From Fusobacterium mortiferum (GTDB lineage Bacteria > Fusobacteriota > Fusobacteriia > Fusobacteriales > Fusobacteriaceae), in contig NZ_JACSNP010000001.1 in NCBI RefSeq assembly GCF_016900045.1, forward strand, positions 62,001 through 126,000: 64,000 bases of DNA, written 5' to 3'. Positions within the stretch are counted from its first letter, which is position 1; every line of letters begins with the position of its first letter. Below, in pieces: positions 34,843 to 43,223 of the stretch. A program made the translations under genes and the position numbers. Under the pieces are notes generated by a model. That model did no database searches. It was given only the letters and a program-made list of their open reading frames with translations, and was not told the DNA's origin.

Positions 34843-35733
34843 CTATTTTTTCAAACTAAGTACTCCAAGAGCAATAAGAGTAACTACTAATCCTATTAAA
34901 GAGAGAATAGTAGGCACTTCATTATAGAATATTACTCCAAATATAGTAGCTGCAATAGGTTCACAGGAACAGAGTATTGAAGCCTTCCCAGCATCCATAT
35001 ATTTAAGTGATATAGTATATAGAGCATATGGGAAAATACAAGTACACATAGAGTGTGCAATCATAAAAATAGATATTTCAATAGGATTAGAACTAACAAG
35101 TTCAGTTACAAATTTCCAATCATTCATAGGAAAAAGAACAATAGTAATAGCCAAAGTACTATAAAAAGTTATAGTGAGAGCATCATACTTTTTTTCCATA
35201 GCAATTTTTGAAAAAATACTATAGAGTGAATAGAAAACTGCTGAAAGTAGTCCTATGAAAATTCCTTTAAAAGACCAGTGCATACTTGAAGTTTCAAAAA
35301 TCCCACTAGCTAAGATACTACCAATAATAGCTAGAATCATACAGATAACTTTAATGGATGTAATTTTTTCTCTGAATAAAAAATAGGAGAAAAGAACTAC
35401 AAATATTGGAGCTAAACTTAATAAAATTGCAGATAGAGATAACGACAATTCTGTAATTGCAAAATTATAGCTCAAGTTTAATCCTAAAGTTCCTAATACT
35501 CCAGCTCCAAAAAATATCCAACTATCTTTTAAAGCTATAGAAAAAAGTTTCCTATTGGCAAAAAATAACCAAATAGCCAATAGAGGTAGAGCTATAAATA
35601 CTCTTAAAAAAACTATAGAATAACTATCTACTCCCATTTCAATTAACTTTCGAATAAAAATTCCTCCAGCTCCAAAAAATATTCCAGATAATATTGGAAA
35701 AATAGAGATAATCTTACTGTTTTTTGCTAACAT
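34843..35733 (-). CDS. EamA/DMT-family transporter
   Basis: Inner-membrane protein of 296 residues with about ten hydrophobic helices in two EamA repeats (residues 10-140 and 150-290). Typical stretches are LSGIFFGAGGIFIRKLIEMG at the start, ALLLSLAPIFVVLFSYF-type sequence at the end of repeat one, and CSCEPIAATIFGVIFYNEVP near the end. Drug/metabolite transporters of this kind usually export amino acids or other metabolites; the substrate is unknown. It is transcribed toward the CRISPR array and ends 49 bp from it. Confidence 0.88.
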   Translation of the reverse strand: MLAKNSKIISIFPILSGIFFGAGGIFIRKLIEMGVDSYSIVFLRVFIALPLLAIWLFFANRKLFSIALKDSWIFFGAGVLGTLGLNLSYNFAITELSLSLSAILLSLAPIFVVLFSYFLFREKITSIKVICMILAIIGSILASGIFETSSMHWSFKGIFIGLLSAVFYSLYSIFSKIAMEKKYDALTITFYSTLAITIVLFPMNDWKFVTELVSSNPIEISIFMIAHSMCTCIFPYALYTISLKYMDAGKASILCSCEPIAATIFGVIFYNEVPTILSLIGLVVTLIALGVLSLKK

Positions 35734-35805
35734 TTTTTAATTCCCCTTTTAATAAATTTAGTAATTTCTATTATAATATTAATTTTTCTAAAGATCAATA
35801 TGTGG

Positions 35806-35811
35806 TATAAT
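35806..35811 (+). promoter_or_regulatory. Promoter -10 of the GNAT gene
   Basis: TGTGGTATAAT contains a perfect TATAAT 24 bp before the ATG; the -35 region is poor. Confidence 0.45.
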
Positions 35812-35835
35812 AAAAATAAAAAGGGTGAGATATAG

Positions 35836-36315
35836 ATGGAAATAAGATTACTTGTAAAAGAAGATATCAATGAGATGGTAAAACTATATGTAAAAAGTTG
35901 GAGGGCAACATATAAAGGGATAATACCAGATAAAATTTTAGATACAATAACAGAGGAAAAATTTAATAAAATTTGGAGTGAATATATAACAAAAGAGAAA
36001 AATGGTATATTTGGAGCTTTTGAAGATGAAAATTTTTTAGGTTTTGGAGCTTTTACTCCAGATGAAGATATGGAGAACGTACTCTATTTAGATTCGTTAC
36101 ATATAAAGGATGAATACAAAGGTAGAGGAGTTGGAACAACAATAATTTCAACTTTAAAGAGATATGCTAAACAAGAGGGATATATAGGAATAAGTGTATC
36201 TGTTATGAGTGCTAATGTAAGAGCTAGAAATTTATATGTTAAATTAGGAGCTAAACACCTAAAAAATTATATAGGTTTTGAAACTCAATGTGAAAAATTG
36301 TATTGGGAACTGTAA
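35836..36315 (+). CDS. GNAT-family N-acetyltransferase
   Basis: Acetyl-CoA-dependent acetyltransferase of 159 residues, complete over the GNAT fold: EIRLLVKEDINEMVKLYVKS at the start, FLGFGAFTPDEDMENVLYLD, the acetyl-CoA loop DEYKGRGVGTTIISTLKRYA and VMSANVRARNLYVKLGAKHL. It resembles the family with the KSWRATYKGIIPD signature. The substrate is unknown. A degraded copy of its 3' third lies at 26261-26423, so two related genes once flanked the CRISPR-Cas segment. Bounded by its own promoter and terminator. Confidence 0.9.
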   Translation: MEIRLLVKEDINEMVKLYVKSWRATYKGIIPDKILDTITEEKFNKIWSEYITKEKNGIFGAFEDENFLGFGAFTPDEDMENVLYLDSLHIKDEYKGRGVGTTIISTLKRYAKQEGYIGISVSVMSANVRARNLYVKLGAKHLKNYIGFETQCEKLYWEL

Positions 36316-36319
36316 AAGT

Positions 36320-36364
36320 AACAGAGAGGATACTGTCAAAACTGGCAATATCCTCTCTGTTTAA
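36320..36364 (+). terminator. Terminator between the GNAT and rubrerythrin genes
   Basis: AACAGAGAGGATA pairs perfectly with TATCCTCTCTGTT. It lies between convergent genes and is likely bidirectional. Confidence 0.8.
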
Positions 36365-36383
36365 TTATAATTTTTATAGAAAA

Positions 36384-36923
36384 TTAATAGTTTTTAGGTT
36401 CAATCATAAAGTATCCACCAGGATGTTTACATACTGGGCATAGTTGAGGAGCTTTTTTACCATAGTGTACATGCCCACAGTTCATACATTCCCAAGCAAC
36501 TTCTTCATCTCTTTCAAATACCATATTTTCTTTTATATTTTCTAATAATTTTCTATATCTTTCTTCATGTCTTTTTTCAATCTTAGCAACACCTTCAAAA
36601 GCTTTAGCTATATCAGCAAATCCTTCTTCTCTAGCTTCCTTTGCAAAAGTAGCATACATATCAGTCCATTCGTAGTTTTCTCCTTCAGCAGCATCAAGAA
36701 GATTATCTATTGTAGATGGAACTTCTCCGCCTTTTAATAGTTTAAACCAAAGTTTAGCATGCTCTTTCTCATTATTAGCTGTTTCTTCAAAGATTTTAGC
36801 TATTTGCTCATAACCATCTTTTTTAGCCTTTGATGCATAATAAGTATATTTATTTCTAGCTTCTGATTCTCCTGCAAATGCAGTCATAAGATTTTTTTCA
36901 GTTTTAGTTCCTTTTAATTCCAT
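36384..36923 (-). CDS. rbr: Rubrerythrin
   Basis: Non-haem iron peroxidase that reduces hydrogen peroxide in anaerobes, taking electrons from rubredoxin-type donors. The 179 residues show the ferritin-like di-iron domain ([56 protein letters not shown]) and a C-terminal rubredoxin-like domain with two CxxC motifs ([11 protein letters not shown] and [12 protein letters not shown]). All expected glutamate/histidine ligands are present. It is a single gene with a strong promoter and a PerR-like inverted repeat downstream of the -10 box. Confidence 0.96.
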   Translation of the reverse strand: MELKGTKTEKNLMTAFAGESEARNKYTYYASKAKKDGYEQIAKIFEETANNEKEHAKLWFKLLKGGEVPSTIDNLLDAAEGENYEWTDMYATFAKEAREEGFADIAKAFEGVAKIEKRHEERYRKLLENIKENMVFERDEEVAWECMNCGHVHYGKKAPQLCPVCKHPGGYFMIEPKNY

Positions 36924-36958
36924 AATAACCTCCTATAATTCATACAATTTATTTAAAT

Positions 36959-36973
36959 TTGTAATATTTACAA
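36959..36973 (-). promoter_or_regulatory. PerR-like operator of the rubrerythrin gene
   Basis: The 15-bp TTGTAATATTTACAA has the 7-1-7 inverted-repeat layout of a PerR box (consensus TTATAATNATTATAA) and lies immediately downstream of the -10 box, across the likely transcription start, where a repressor would block. Assignment to PerR is inference; no regulator gene is nearby. Confidence 0.5.
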
Positions 36974-36975
36974 TT

Positions 36976-37004
36976 ATGATATCACTTTTTGAAATAAAAG
37001 TCAA
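36976..37004 (-). promoter_or_regulatory. Promoter of the rubrerythrin gene
   Basis: Minus-strand TTGACT, 17-bp spacer and TATCAT, about 52 bp ahead of the ATG. Confidence 0.7.
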
Positions 37005-37059
37005 ATATTTTTAATAATTTTTATAATCTAAATATAGTATAAAAAAATAGAGAAAGAGA

Positions 37060-37953
37060 CTATTTTCTCTTTCTCTTATATAATTTACTATATAGATTCC
37101 ATCTATCATGAAACCACATCCATTGCTCAGGATGTTTTCTGATAACATCTTCCATCTCTTTTATCAATCTTTGAGTGTTATTTAAAACATCCTCTTTAAA
37201 ATTTCCTGTCTTAACAAGTTCAAACTTATTTATTACAGATGTACAGCTATTATCAGGATTAAAATAGTTATATCCCCAGATAATAGGAATATCGAATTTT
37301 AAAGCAAGAGAGATTGCTCCAGTTGGTGCTTTTGCTTCCATTCCAAAAAAATCAACAACAGCTCCTTTATCTCTATGATCACTAAAAAGGGCAAAAATCT
37401 CTTTATTATTTAAACGTTTAATAAGCTCCTTACTAGTAGATTTACTTTTAGAAAATACAGTTAAATTTAGATCTTTCTTTCTACTTTCAGTTATAAATTC
37501 ATTTAAATAAGGATTTCTCTGCTCTTTAGCTACAGTAACTATACTATATCCTTCGGCAGCTTTAATTATTGCCTCCATATTTCCCATATGCATTAGGGCA
37601 GCAATAACACCTTTATTTTGATTGTAAGCTTCATCTAAAACCTCTCTATTTATAACAATAACTTTTTTAGGATCTTTTAGGTATGTATTAAACCAAAGAG
37701 TGCAAAGAAAAGCTTTGATCATAATTTTAAATGATTCAATAGCAATAGCTTCAACTTCATGTTGATCTTTTTCAGGAAAAGCCATTTTAAGATTTGCAAG
37801 AGCAATTAATCTTCTTTTTTTAACAAGTTTGTACATAAGTATTCCTAGAAAATCACCAAATTTAAATCTTGTAGATTCTGGGAATAAAAGTAGTAATTTG
37901 TAAAATATCATTATGATAAGAAATTGTATTTTATAAGAAAAGTTTTTCATCAT
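37060..37953 (-). CDS. LpxL/HtrB-type lipid A acyltransferase
   Basis: Lysophospholipid/lipid A late acyltransferase family protein of 297 residues. A hydrophobic N-terminal anchor (FLIIMIFYKLLLLFPESTRF) is followed by LANLKMAFPEKD and the catalytic HX4(D/E) motif in LMHMGNMEAI, then FSDHRDKGAVVDFFGMEAKA and the C-terminal KHPEQWMWFHDRW, all normal for the family. It probably adds secondary acyl chains to the Kdo-lipid A core at the inner membrane, complementing the lpx genes at the start of the window. Which chain (LpxL or LpxM role) is not decided by sequence. Confidence 0.88.
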   Translation of the reverse strand: MMKNFSYKIQFLIIMIFYKLLLLFPESTRFKFGDFLGILMYKLVKKRRLIALANLKMAFPEKDQHEVEAIAIESFKIMIKAFLCTLWFNTYLKDPKKVIVINREVLDEAYNQNKGVIAALMHMGNMEAIIKAAEGYSIVTVAKEQRNPYLNEFITESRKKDLNLTVFSKSKSTSKELIKRLNNKEIFALFSDHRDKGAVVDFFGMEAKAPTGAISLALKFDIPIIWGYNYFNPDNSCTSVINKFELVKTGNFKEDVLNNTQRLIKEMEDVIRKHPEQWMWFHDRWNLYSKLYKRKRK

Positions 37954-38039
37954 TAACTCCCTAATTTAAAATTTTGCATAGATATTATAGCATAAAAATA
38001 AAAAAAATAACAATTATAAATAAAATAAAGTTTATTAAA

Positions 38040-38068
38040 TTGCTTACTAGCTAACTATATGGTATAAT
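38040..38068 (+). promoter_or_regulatory. Promoter of the mtnN-sepF operon
   Basis: TTGCTT, 17-bp spacer (ending TATGG) and perfect TATAAT, 42 bp before mtnN. Seven closely packed genes follow without another clear promoter. Confidence 0.65.
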
Positions 38069-38110
38069 TTTTTAATGAGATAAAATTTTGATTAGAGGTG
38101 GAATAAATTT

Positions 38111-38806
38111 ATGGTAATAGGTATAATCGGAGCAATGAATGAGGAGATCATAGAGTTAAAATCTGTAATGATTGGTATAGAGGAAGAGAGATTAGGAAAT
38201 TTAACTTTTTTTAAAGGAGAGCTAAAAGGTAAGAGAGTTGTACTTGTAGAGGGAGGAATTGGTAAGGTAAATGGAGCTATATGTGCAACTTTAATGAAAA
38301 ATCATTTCAATGTAGATAAACTATTTTTTACAGGGGTAGCTGGAGGAGTAAATCCTGAGATAAATATAGGGGATATAGTTGTAGGAACAGATTTAGTAGA
38401 ACATGATTTTGATTGTAGTACATTTGGATATGAATTAGGAAAAATTCCTAGAATGGAAGAGTATCAATTCAAAGCTGATGAGAGTTTAAGAAGGATAGCT
38501 GTAGAAGTTGCTACTGAAACTTTTGGAAAAGAGAAGGTTTGGGAAGGAAGAATAGTAAGTGGAGACCAATTTATAGCTTCACCAGAGAAGATAAAATGGT
38601 TAAAAGAGACATTTAATGCTTATTGTACAGAGATGGAAGGGGCAGCAGTAGCTCATGTTTGTTATATTTTTGAGATTCCATTCCTAGTTATAAGAGCAAT
38701 TTCAGATAAGGCAGATGATGATGCTAAAGTAGATTATCCAGAGTTTGTAAAATTAGCAGCTAAAAATTCAAAAACAATAATTGAGGGAATTTTAGAAAGA
38801 ATATAG
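38111..38806 (+). CDS. mtnN: 5'-methylthioadenosine/S-adenosylhomocysteine nucleosidase
   Basis: Cleaves MTA and SAH (and 5'-deoxyadenosine) to adenine and the thioribose moiety, clearing inhibitors of methylation and feeding AI-2 or methionine salvage. The 231 residues contain IGIIGAMNEEI, FTGVAGGVNPEINIGDIVVG, the substrate loop CTEMEGAAVAHVC and the catalytic aspartate in RAISDKADDDAK. It leads an operon and is followed after 10 bp by folC. Confidence 0.96.
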   Translation: MVIGIIGAMNEEIIELKSVMIGIEEERLGNLTFFKGELKGKRVVLVEGGIGKVNGAICATLMKNHFNVDKLFFTGVAGGVNPEINIGDIVVGTDLVEHDFDCSTFGYELGKIPRMEEYQFKADESLRRIAVEVATETFGKEKVWEGRIVSGDQFIASPEKIKWLKETFNAYCTEMEGAAVAHVCYIFEIPFLVIRAISDKADDDAKVDYPEFVKLAAKNSKTIIEGILERI

Positions 38807-38816
38807 GTGAAAATAT

Positions 38817-40052
38817 ATGGAGATAGAGAAATTATTAGATGAGCTATACTCTTACTCTATGCATGGAATAAAATTAGGTTTAGAGAATATAAAGACTCTT
38901 TGTAAAGAGATGGGAGAACCACAGAAAGATTATAAAGTAATACATGTAGCAGGAACAAATGGAAAGGGCTCAACCTCTACAACAATAGAAACAATACTTC
39001 TAGAAGCAGGGTATAGAGTTGGAAAATATACTTCTCCTCATATTTTAAAGTTTAATGAGAGAATAAGAGCTAATGGACAGGATATAACAGATGAAGATAT
39101 AGTAAAATATTATCAACTGGTAAAGGATATAGTAGCTAAAACAGGATTAAGACCTACATTTTTTGAGATGACGACAGCTATGATGTTTAAATACTTTTCT
39201 GATTTAAAATTGGATTATGTTGTTTTAGAAACAGGAATGGGAGGAAGATTTGATGCTACTAATGTATGTGAAGCTGATATTTGTGTAATAACAAATGTAG
39301 GATTAGATCATATAGAGTATCTAGGAGATACTATTTATAAAATTGCTAAAGAGAAGGCTGGAATTATAAAAAATTGTCCAAAAGTCATAGTAGCAGATAG
39401 TAATTCAGAGTTTTTAAAAGCTATATCTGAAGAAAAAGCTGAGATTATCAATGTATTGGAGAAATATAAAGATGCGAGAATGAAGCTTGACTTTAAAAAG
39501 TTTGTAACAAGGATAGAGATAGGAGAGGAAGGTTATGATTTCTCTCTTTTTGGAGATTATCAATTTAAAAACTTTTTAACTGCTTATGAAGTGGTTACTG
39601 AACTTGGAATAGATAGAGAGATAATCAAAAAAGCTTGTAAAAAAGTTGTATGGCAGTGTAGATTTGAAAGATACTTAGAAAAACCATTAGTTATTTTAGA
39701 TGGGGCTCATAATGAAGATGGTATGAGAGAGCTTTGTAAAATAATAGAGCAAGGGTATAGAAGTGATGAGGTTGTAATCATAACTTCTATATTAAAGGAT
39801 AAAGATGTAAAGCATATGTTAAAATTGATGAGAAAGATAAGTGATAATATTGTTTTTACATCATTAGAGGATAATCCTAGAGGAACTACTGGAGAGAAAA
39901 TCTTAGAACAGCTAGAGGAAAAAAGAGGATGTTTAGTTGAAAATGATATGAAAAAAGCATATGAGATAGCTAAGAATTTAAATAAAAAGATTATAGTTGT
40001 CTGTGGATCTTTTTATACTTTAAGTAAATTTAAAGAGGAGATAGATGGCTAA
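38817..40052 (+). CDS. folC: Folylpolyglutamate synthase/dihydrofolate synthase
   Basis: Mur-ligase-type enzyme that adds glutamate to dihydropteroate and to folates. The 411 residues have the P-loop HVAGTNGKGSTSTT, the omega-loop/Mg site LETGMGGRFDATN, VGLDHIEYLGDT with the conserved histidine, and the C-terminal domain containing LDGAHNEDGMRELCK. Whether it is monofunctional (FPGS only) cannot be seen. It overlaps the next small gene by 8 bp. Confidence 0.95.
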   Translation: MEIEKLLDELYSYSMHGIKLGLENIKTLCKEMGEPQKDYKVIHVAGTNGKGSTSTTIETILLEAGYRVGKYTSPHILKFNERIRANGQDITDEDIVKYYQLVKDIVAKTGLRPTFFEMTTAMMFKYFSDLKLDYVVLETGMGGRFDATNVCEADICVITNVGLDHIEYLGDTIYKIAKEKAGIIKNCPKVIVADSNSEFLKAISEEKAEIINVLEKYKDARMKLDFKKFVTRIEIGEEGYDFSLFGDYQFKNFLTAYEVVTELGIDREIIKKACKKVVWQCRFERYLEKPLVILDGAHNEDGMRELCKIIEQGYRSDEVVIITSILKDKDVKHMLKLMRKISDNIVFTSLEDNPRGTTGEKILEQLEEKRGCLVENDMKKAYEIAKNLNKKIIVVCGSFYTLSKFKEEIDG

Positions 40053-40326
40053 AAAGAATAGTGGAGTAAAATTCATAATATATTTAATAATTTTTGGAGT
40101 ATTTTTTTATTATGAATATGGATTATATAAAAAATATATTCAAGATAAGATAATTAGAGATAGGGTAAGAGAGGAGAAAACAAGAGAGATAGAGAAAGCT
40201 TTCTTACTTAGGGATAAGGATTTCTACTTAGATAGGGACTACGAGAGAAAATTGAAGGATTTAAAGAGTAAACAGATGATTGAAAAGAGTTCTTTATCGA
40301 AAGGGGATGAAGTTATTGGGCAATGA
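40045..40326 (+). CDS. Small single-pass membrane protein of unknown function
   Basis: Protein of 93 residues: a basic start (MAKKNSG), one hydrophobic helix (KFIIYLIIFGVFFYYEYGLY) and a charged, helical, probably coiled-coil tail (REEKTREIEKAFLLRDKDFY; DYERKLKDLKSKQM). The plan resembles FtsL/DivIC-like division proteins only superficially; I do not recognise the family. It overlaps folC at its start and the hprK region at its end, so it is translated as part of the operon. Confidence 0.65.
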   Translation: MAKKNSGVKFIIYLIIFGVFFYYEYGLYKKYIQDKIIRDRVREEKTREIEKAFLLRDKDFYLDRDYERKLKDLKSKQMIEKSSLSKGDEVIGQ

Positions 40327-42274
40327 AATAACAAGTAATAAAAAGGTAACAATACTTGATTTAAAAGAGTATTTGGGATTAGAGATAATAACAGAGGGAA
40401 ATTTGGAGCTTCAAATTAAGGTTCCAAGTATTTATCAAATTGGATATGAGTTAGTTGGATTTTTTGAAGTTGATGAAGAGTTAAATAACTATATTCATAT
40501 TTACGGAAGAAAGGAATCAAGATTTTTAGCTAAATTTTCTGAAGAGGAGAGAAAAAAAATATTTGATGAGTACTTTAAATATAATTTTCCAGCTTTAATA
40601 ATAACTAATGAGGGTACTGTATTTCCTGAGATGGTAGAGAGTGCTAAGAAAAATGGTAGAACAATACTGAAAAGTAGGAGAAGAACCTCTGCTACAATAA
40701 GAGAGGCTAAATTTTTTCTATCTAAGAGATTAGCAGAAGAGAAGATGTATGATGGATATATTTTCTTAGATGTTATGGGAATGGGAGTTCTATTGACTGG
40801 ATATGAAGATGCCAAATTAGGAGTAACAATAGAGCTTTTAGAAAGAGGACATCGTCTGATTACAGATAATCATCTGATGATAAAAAGAGTAGCTGAAAAT
40901 GATTTAGAGGGATATAATAGAGTTGATAAAACTATAATGGATAGCCATTTTTTTCTAGATAACTTGAAAGATGGAAGTAAGATTGATGTAACTACACTCT
41001 TTGGAATAAAGGCAACTAGAAAGATGAAAAGAGTAGACTTATTAATAGTCTTAGAAGAGTGGAATGAGAAAAAATTCTATGATAGACTTGGACTAGATGA
41101 GGTGTACGAGGAGTTCTTAGGAAGTAAGATACCAAAATTAAATATTCCAGTTAGAAAGGGAAGAAACTTAGCAATTATTATTGAGACAGCGGCTTTAAAT
41201 TATAGATTGAAGATGATGGGTGTAAACTCGGCAGAGTATTTTATGAAGGAATCTCAAAAATTGATAACTGCTAATAAAAAGAAGCAAGGAGATAAGGATA
41301 TGAATAATGGAAAGGTACTATCAGTTAAAGAATTGAAAAATCAATTCAATTTAAAAGTTCTTTTGGGAGAGGATAGATTAGATGATACTTTCATAAAGAC
41401 AACAAGTATACACAGACCCTCACTTGCTTTAGCTGGATATGTAGAAAATTATAAGGACGCAGCTTATAATGGAGTTCAGATTTTCTCAAAGGCTGAGTTT
41501 AAATTTTTGAGTACATTACCAGAAGAGGTAAGGATAAAAAATTTAGAAAATTATCTTCAGTTTCAGTTACCAGTTTTAGTACTTACTGATGATGTAGAGG
41601 TACCAGAGTATTTCTACGAATTAGTAAAGAAAAGAGGAATGATACTATGTAGAAGCTCATATAAGAAAGCGTCACAGATGATAGCTAATTTCAATAGTTA
41701 TTTGGAGACATATTTTACTCCAAATATATCAGTACATGGTGTATTTTTAGAGATGTATGGTTTTGGAGTTCTACTTACTGGAAAGAGTGGAGTAGGAAAG
41801 AGTGAGACAGCTTTAGAGTTAATCCATAGAGGACATAGACTTGTGGCTGATGACTTGGTAAAGTTTGTAAAGGACACTAGTGGAGATATAGTTGGAACTT
41901 CTGCTAACCTTCCTTATTTTATGGAGATAAGAGGTTTAGGAATAATAGATATAAAAACTCTGTATGGTTTAGGTGCTGTTAGAATAAATAAGAAATTGGA
42001 TATAGTGATAGAGCTGAGAGAACAGGAGTGTTGTAACGACTATTTGACAACAGTAGATTATCAAAATAGTGAAACAGAGGTTTTAGATAATAAGGTTCCA
42101 AAGATGACTCTATATATCTCTTCTGGAAGAAATGCTGCTGCCATGGTAGAGATAGCAGTTATGAATCTTATGGCTAGTAAATTAGGACATGATCCAGAAA
42201 AATTATATAGAGAGGGATTAAAGAGAATGACAGAAGAGGAAAGAAAAGCCTTAGGATTGGAGGAGAAAATTTGA
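40307..42274 (+). CDS. hprK: Double HPr kinase/phosphorylase: degenerate N-half fused to active C-half
   Basis: HprK phosphorylates Ser46 of HPr using ATP or PPi and reverses the reaction with phosphate. This 655-residue protein contains two HprK copies. The C-half (about 332-655) is complete: P-loop LLTGKSGVGKSETALELI, LVADDLVKF and the signature EIRGLGIIDIKTLYGLGAVR. The N-half aligns along its length but its P-loop is ruined (LLTGYEDAKLGVTIELLERG) and its signature is altered (SKIDVTTLFGIKATRK). An internal AAGGAG followed 8 bp later by ATG at 41300 could start the C-half alone. The overall start is uncertain: ATG 40307, or TTG 40316, which is better spaced from AAAGGGG. Confidence 0.9.
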   Translation: MKLLGNEITSNKKVTILDLKEYLGLEIITEGNLELQIKVPSIYQIGYELVGFFEVDEELNNYIHIYGRKESRFLAKFSEEERKKIFDEYFKYNFPALIITNEGTVFPEMVESAKKNGRTILKSRRRTSATIREAKFFLSKRLAEEKMYDGYIFLDVMGMGVLLTGYEDAKLGVTIELLERGHRLITDNHLMIKRVAENDLEGYNRVDKTIMDSHFFLDNLKDGSKIDVTTLFGIKATRKMKRVDLLIVLEEWNEKKFYDRLGLDEVYEEFLGSKIPKLNIPVRKGRNLAIIIETAALNYRLKMMGVNSAEYFMKESQKLITANKKKQGDKDMNNGKVLSVKELKNQFNLKVLLGEDRLDDTFIKTTSIHRPSLALAGYVENYKDAAYNGVQIFSKAEFKFLSTLPEEVRIKNLENYLQFQLPVLVLTDDVEVPEYFYELVKKRGMILCRSSYKKASQMIANFNSYLETYFTPNISVHGVFLEMYGFGVLLTGKSGVGKSETALELIHRGHRLVADDLVKFVKDTSGDIVGTSANLPYFMEIRGLGIIDIKTLYGLGAVRINKKLDIVIELREQECCNDYLTTVDYQNSETEVLDNKVPKMTLYISSGRNAAAMVEIAVMNLMASKLGHDPEKLYREGLKRMTEEERKALGLEEKI

Positions 42275-43215
42275 GAGAATTTTTAGAGATAAGAGATAAG
42301 ATTTTAGAGAGTGATAATATAGTTGTAGTATCTCATGTGAATCCAGATGGAGATGCTATAGGCTCAGGACTTGCCCTAACATTAGGACTTAGAAAAATAG
42401 GAAAAAAAGTTAGATTTATTTTACAAGATAAATATTCAGATAATATAAGTTATCTTAAAGATTTAAAGAGTATAGAACAATATGATGAGACAAAAGAGTA
42501 TGATTTTAATCTAGTTATATGTGTAGATGGAGCAACAGATGATAGATTGGGAGATGCTAAGGCACTATTAAAAAATAGATTTGTAATAAATTTTGACCAC
42601 CACATAAGTAATACTATGTACGGAGATTTAAATTGTGTTACTGAAATATCATCTACAAGTGAGTTAATCTATAAATTTTTAAAATTCTGTGGAATAGAGA
42701 TTGATATAGATATGGCTGAAGCTCTATATACAGGACTTGTAAATGATACTGGAAATTTCACTCACAATAATGTAACAACAGAGACTTTTGAAATGGCTAG
42801 TGAATTAAAAAGAGTAGGTGTAGATAACTCAAAGATAGTGAGAGAGTTTTTTAATACCAAAACATTAGCAGCTATAAAACTTTTAGGGAAAGCTATGTAT
42901 GATATGGAGTATAATGAGGAGAAAAAATTAGTTTATTACTTTATGTCAAGGGCTGAACTAGATAGATTTAATGGTAGAAAAGAGGATACTGAAGGGATTG
43001 TAGAGAGGTTGATAGCTTTAAAAGAGGCTGAGGTATCACTTTTTTTAAGAGAGGATAAAGTAGGAGTTATAAAGGGAAGTATGAGAAGTAAACACGATGT
43101 AGATGTAAACGAGATAGCTTCTATTTTTAATGGTGGAGGACACCGTAAGGCAGCAGGTTTTACAAGTGAACTTCCAGCTGAAGAGATAATCAAAATAGTA
43201 CTTGAAAAACTGTAG
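42271..43215 (+). CDS. nrnA: DHH-family phosphoesterase (NrnA-like oligoribonuclease/pAp phosphatase)
   Basis: Probable Mn-dependent nano-RNase that degrades short oligonucleotides and pAp, also with cyclic-dinucleotide breakdown as a possible role. The 314 residues begin with DHH motifs: SHVNPDGDAIGSG, CVDGATDDRLGDA, FDHHISNTMYGD, then GLVNDTGNFTHNN; the C-terminal DHHA1 domain has FNGGGHRKAAGF. It starts at a TTG overlapping the hprK stop by 4 bp, with GGAGG upstream. The exact substrate (nanoRNA, pAp or c-di-AMP products) is not distinguishable. Confidence 0.9.
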   Translation: MREFLEIRDKILESDNIVVVSHVNPDGDAIGSGLALTLGLRKIGKKVRFILQDKYSDNISYLKDLKSIEQYDETKEYDFNLVICVDGATDDRLGDAKALLKNRFVINFDHHISNTMYGDLNCVTEISSTSELIYKFLKFCGIEIDIDMAEALYTGLVNDTGNFTHNNVTTETFEMASELKRVGVDNSKIVREFFNTKTLAAIKLLGKAMYDMEYNEEKKLVYYFMSRAELDRFNGRKEDTEGIVERLIALKEAEVSLFLREDKVGVIKGSMRSKHDVDVNEIASIFNGGGHRKAAGFTSELPAEEIIKIVLEKL

Positions 43216-43223
43216 GTGATAGC

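Noticed and set aside
40501-40815. Long antisense frames opposite hprK, csgG-like, lpx and other genes
   Set aside because: They lack ribosome sites, have biased composition and mirror well-identified genes.
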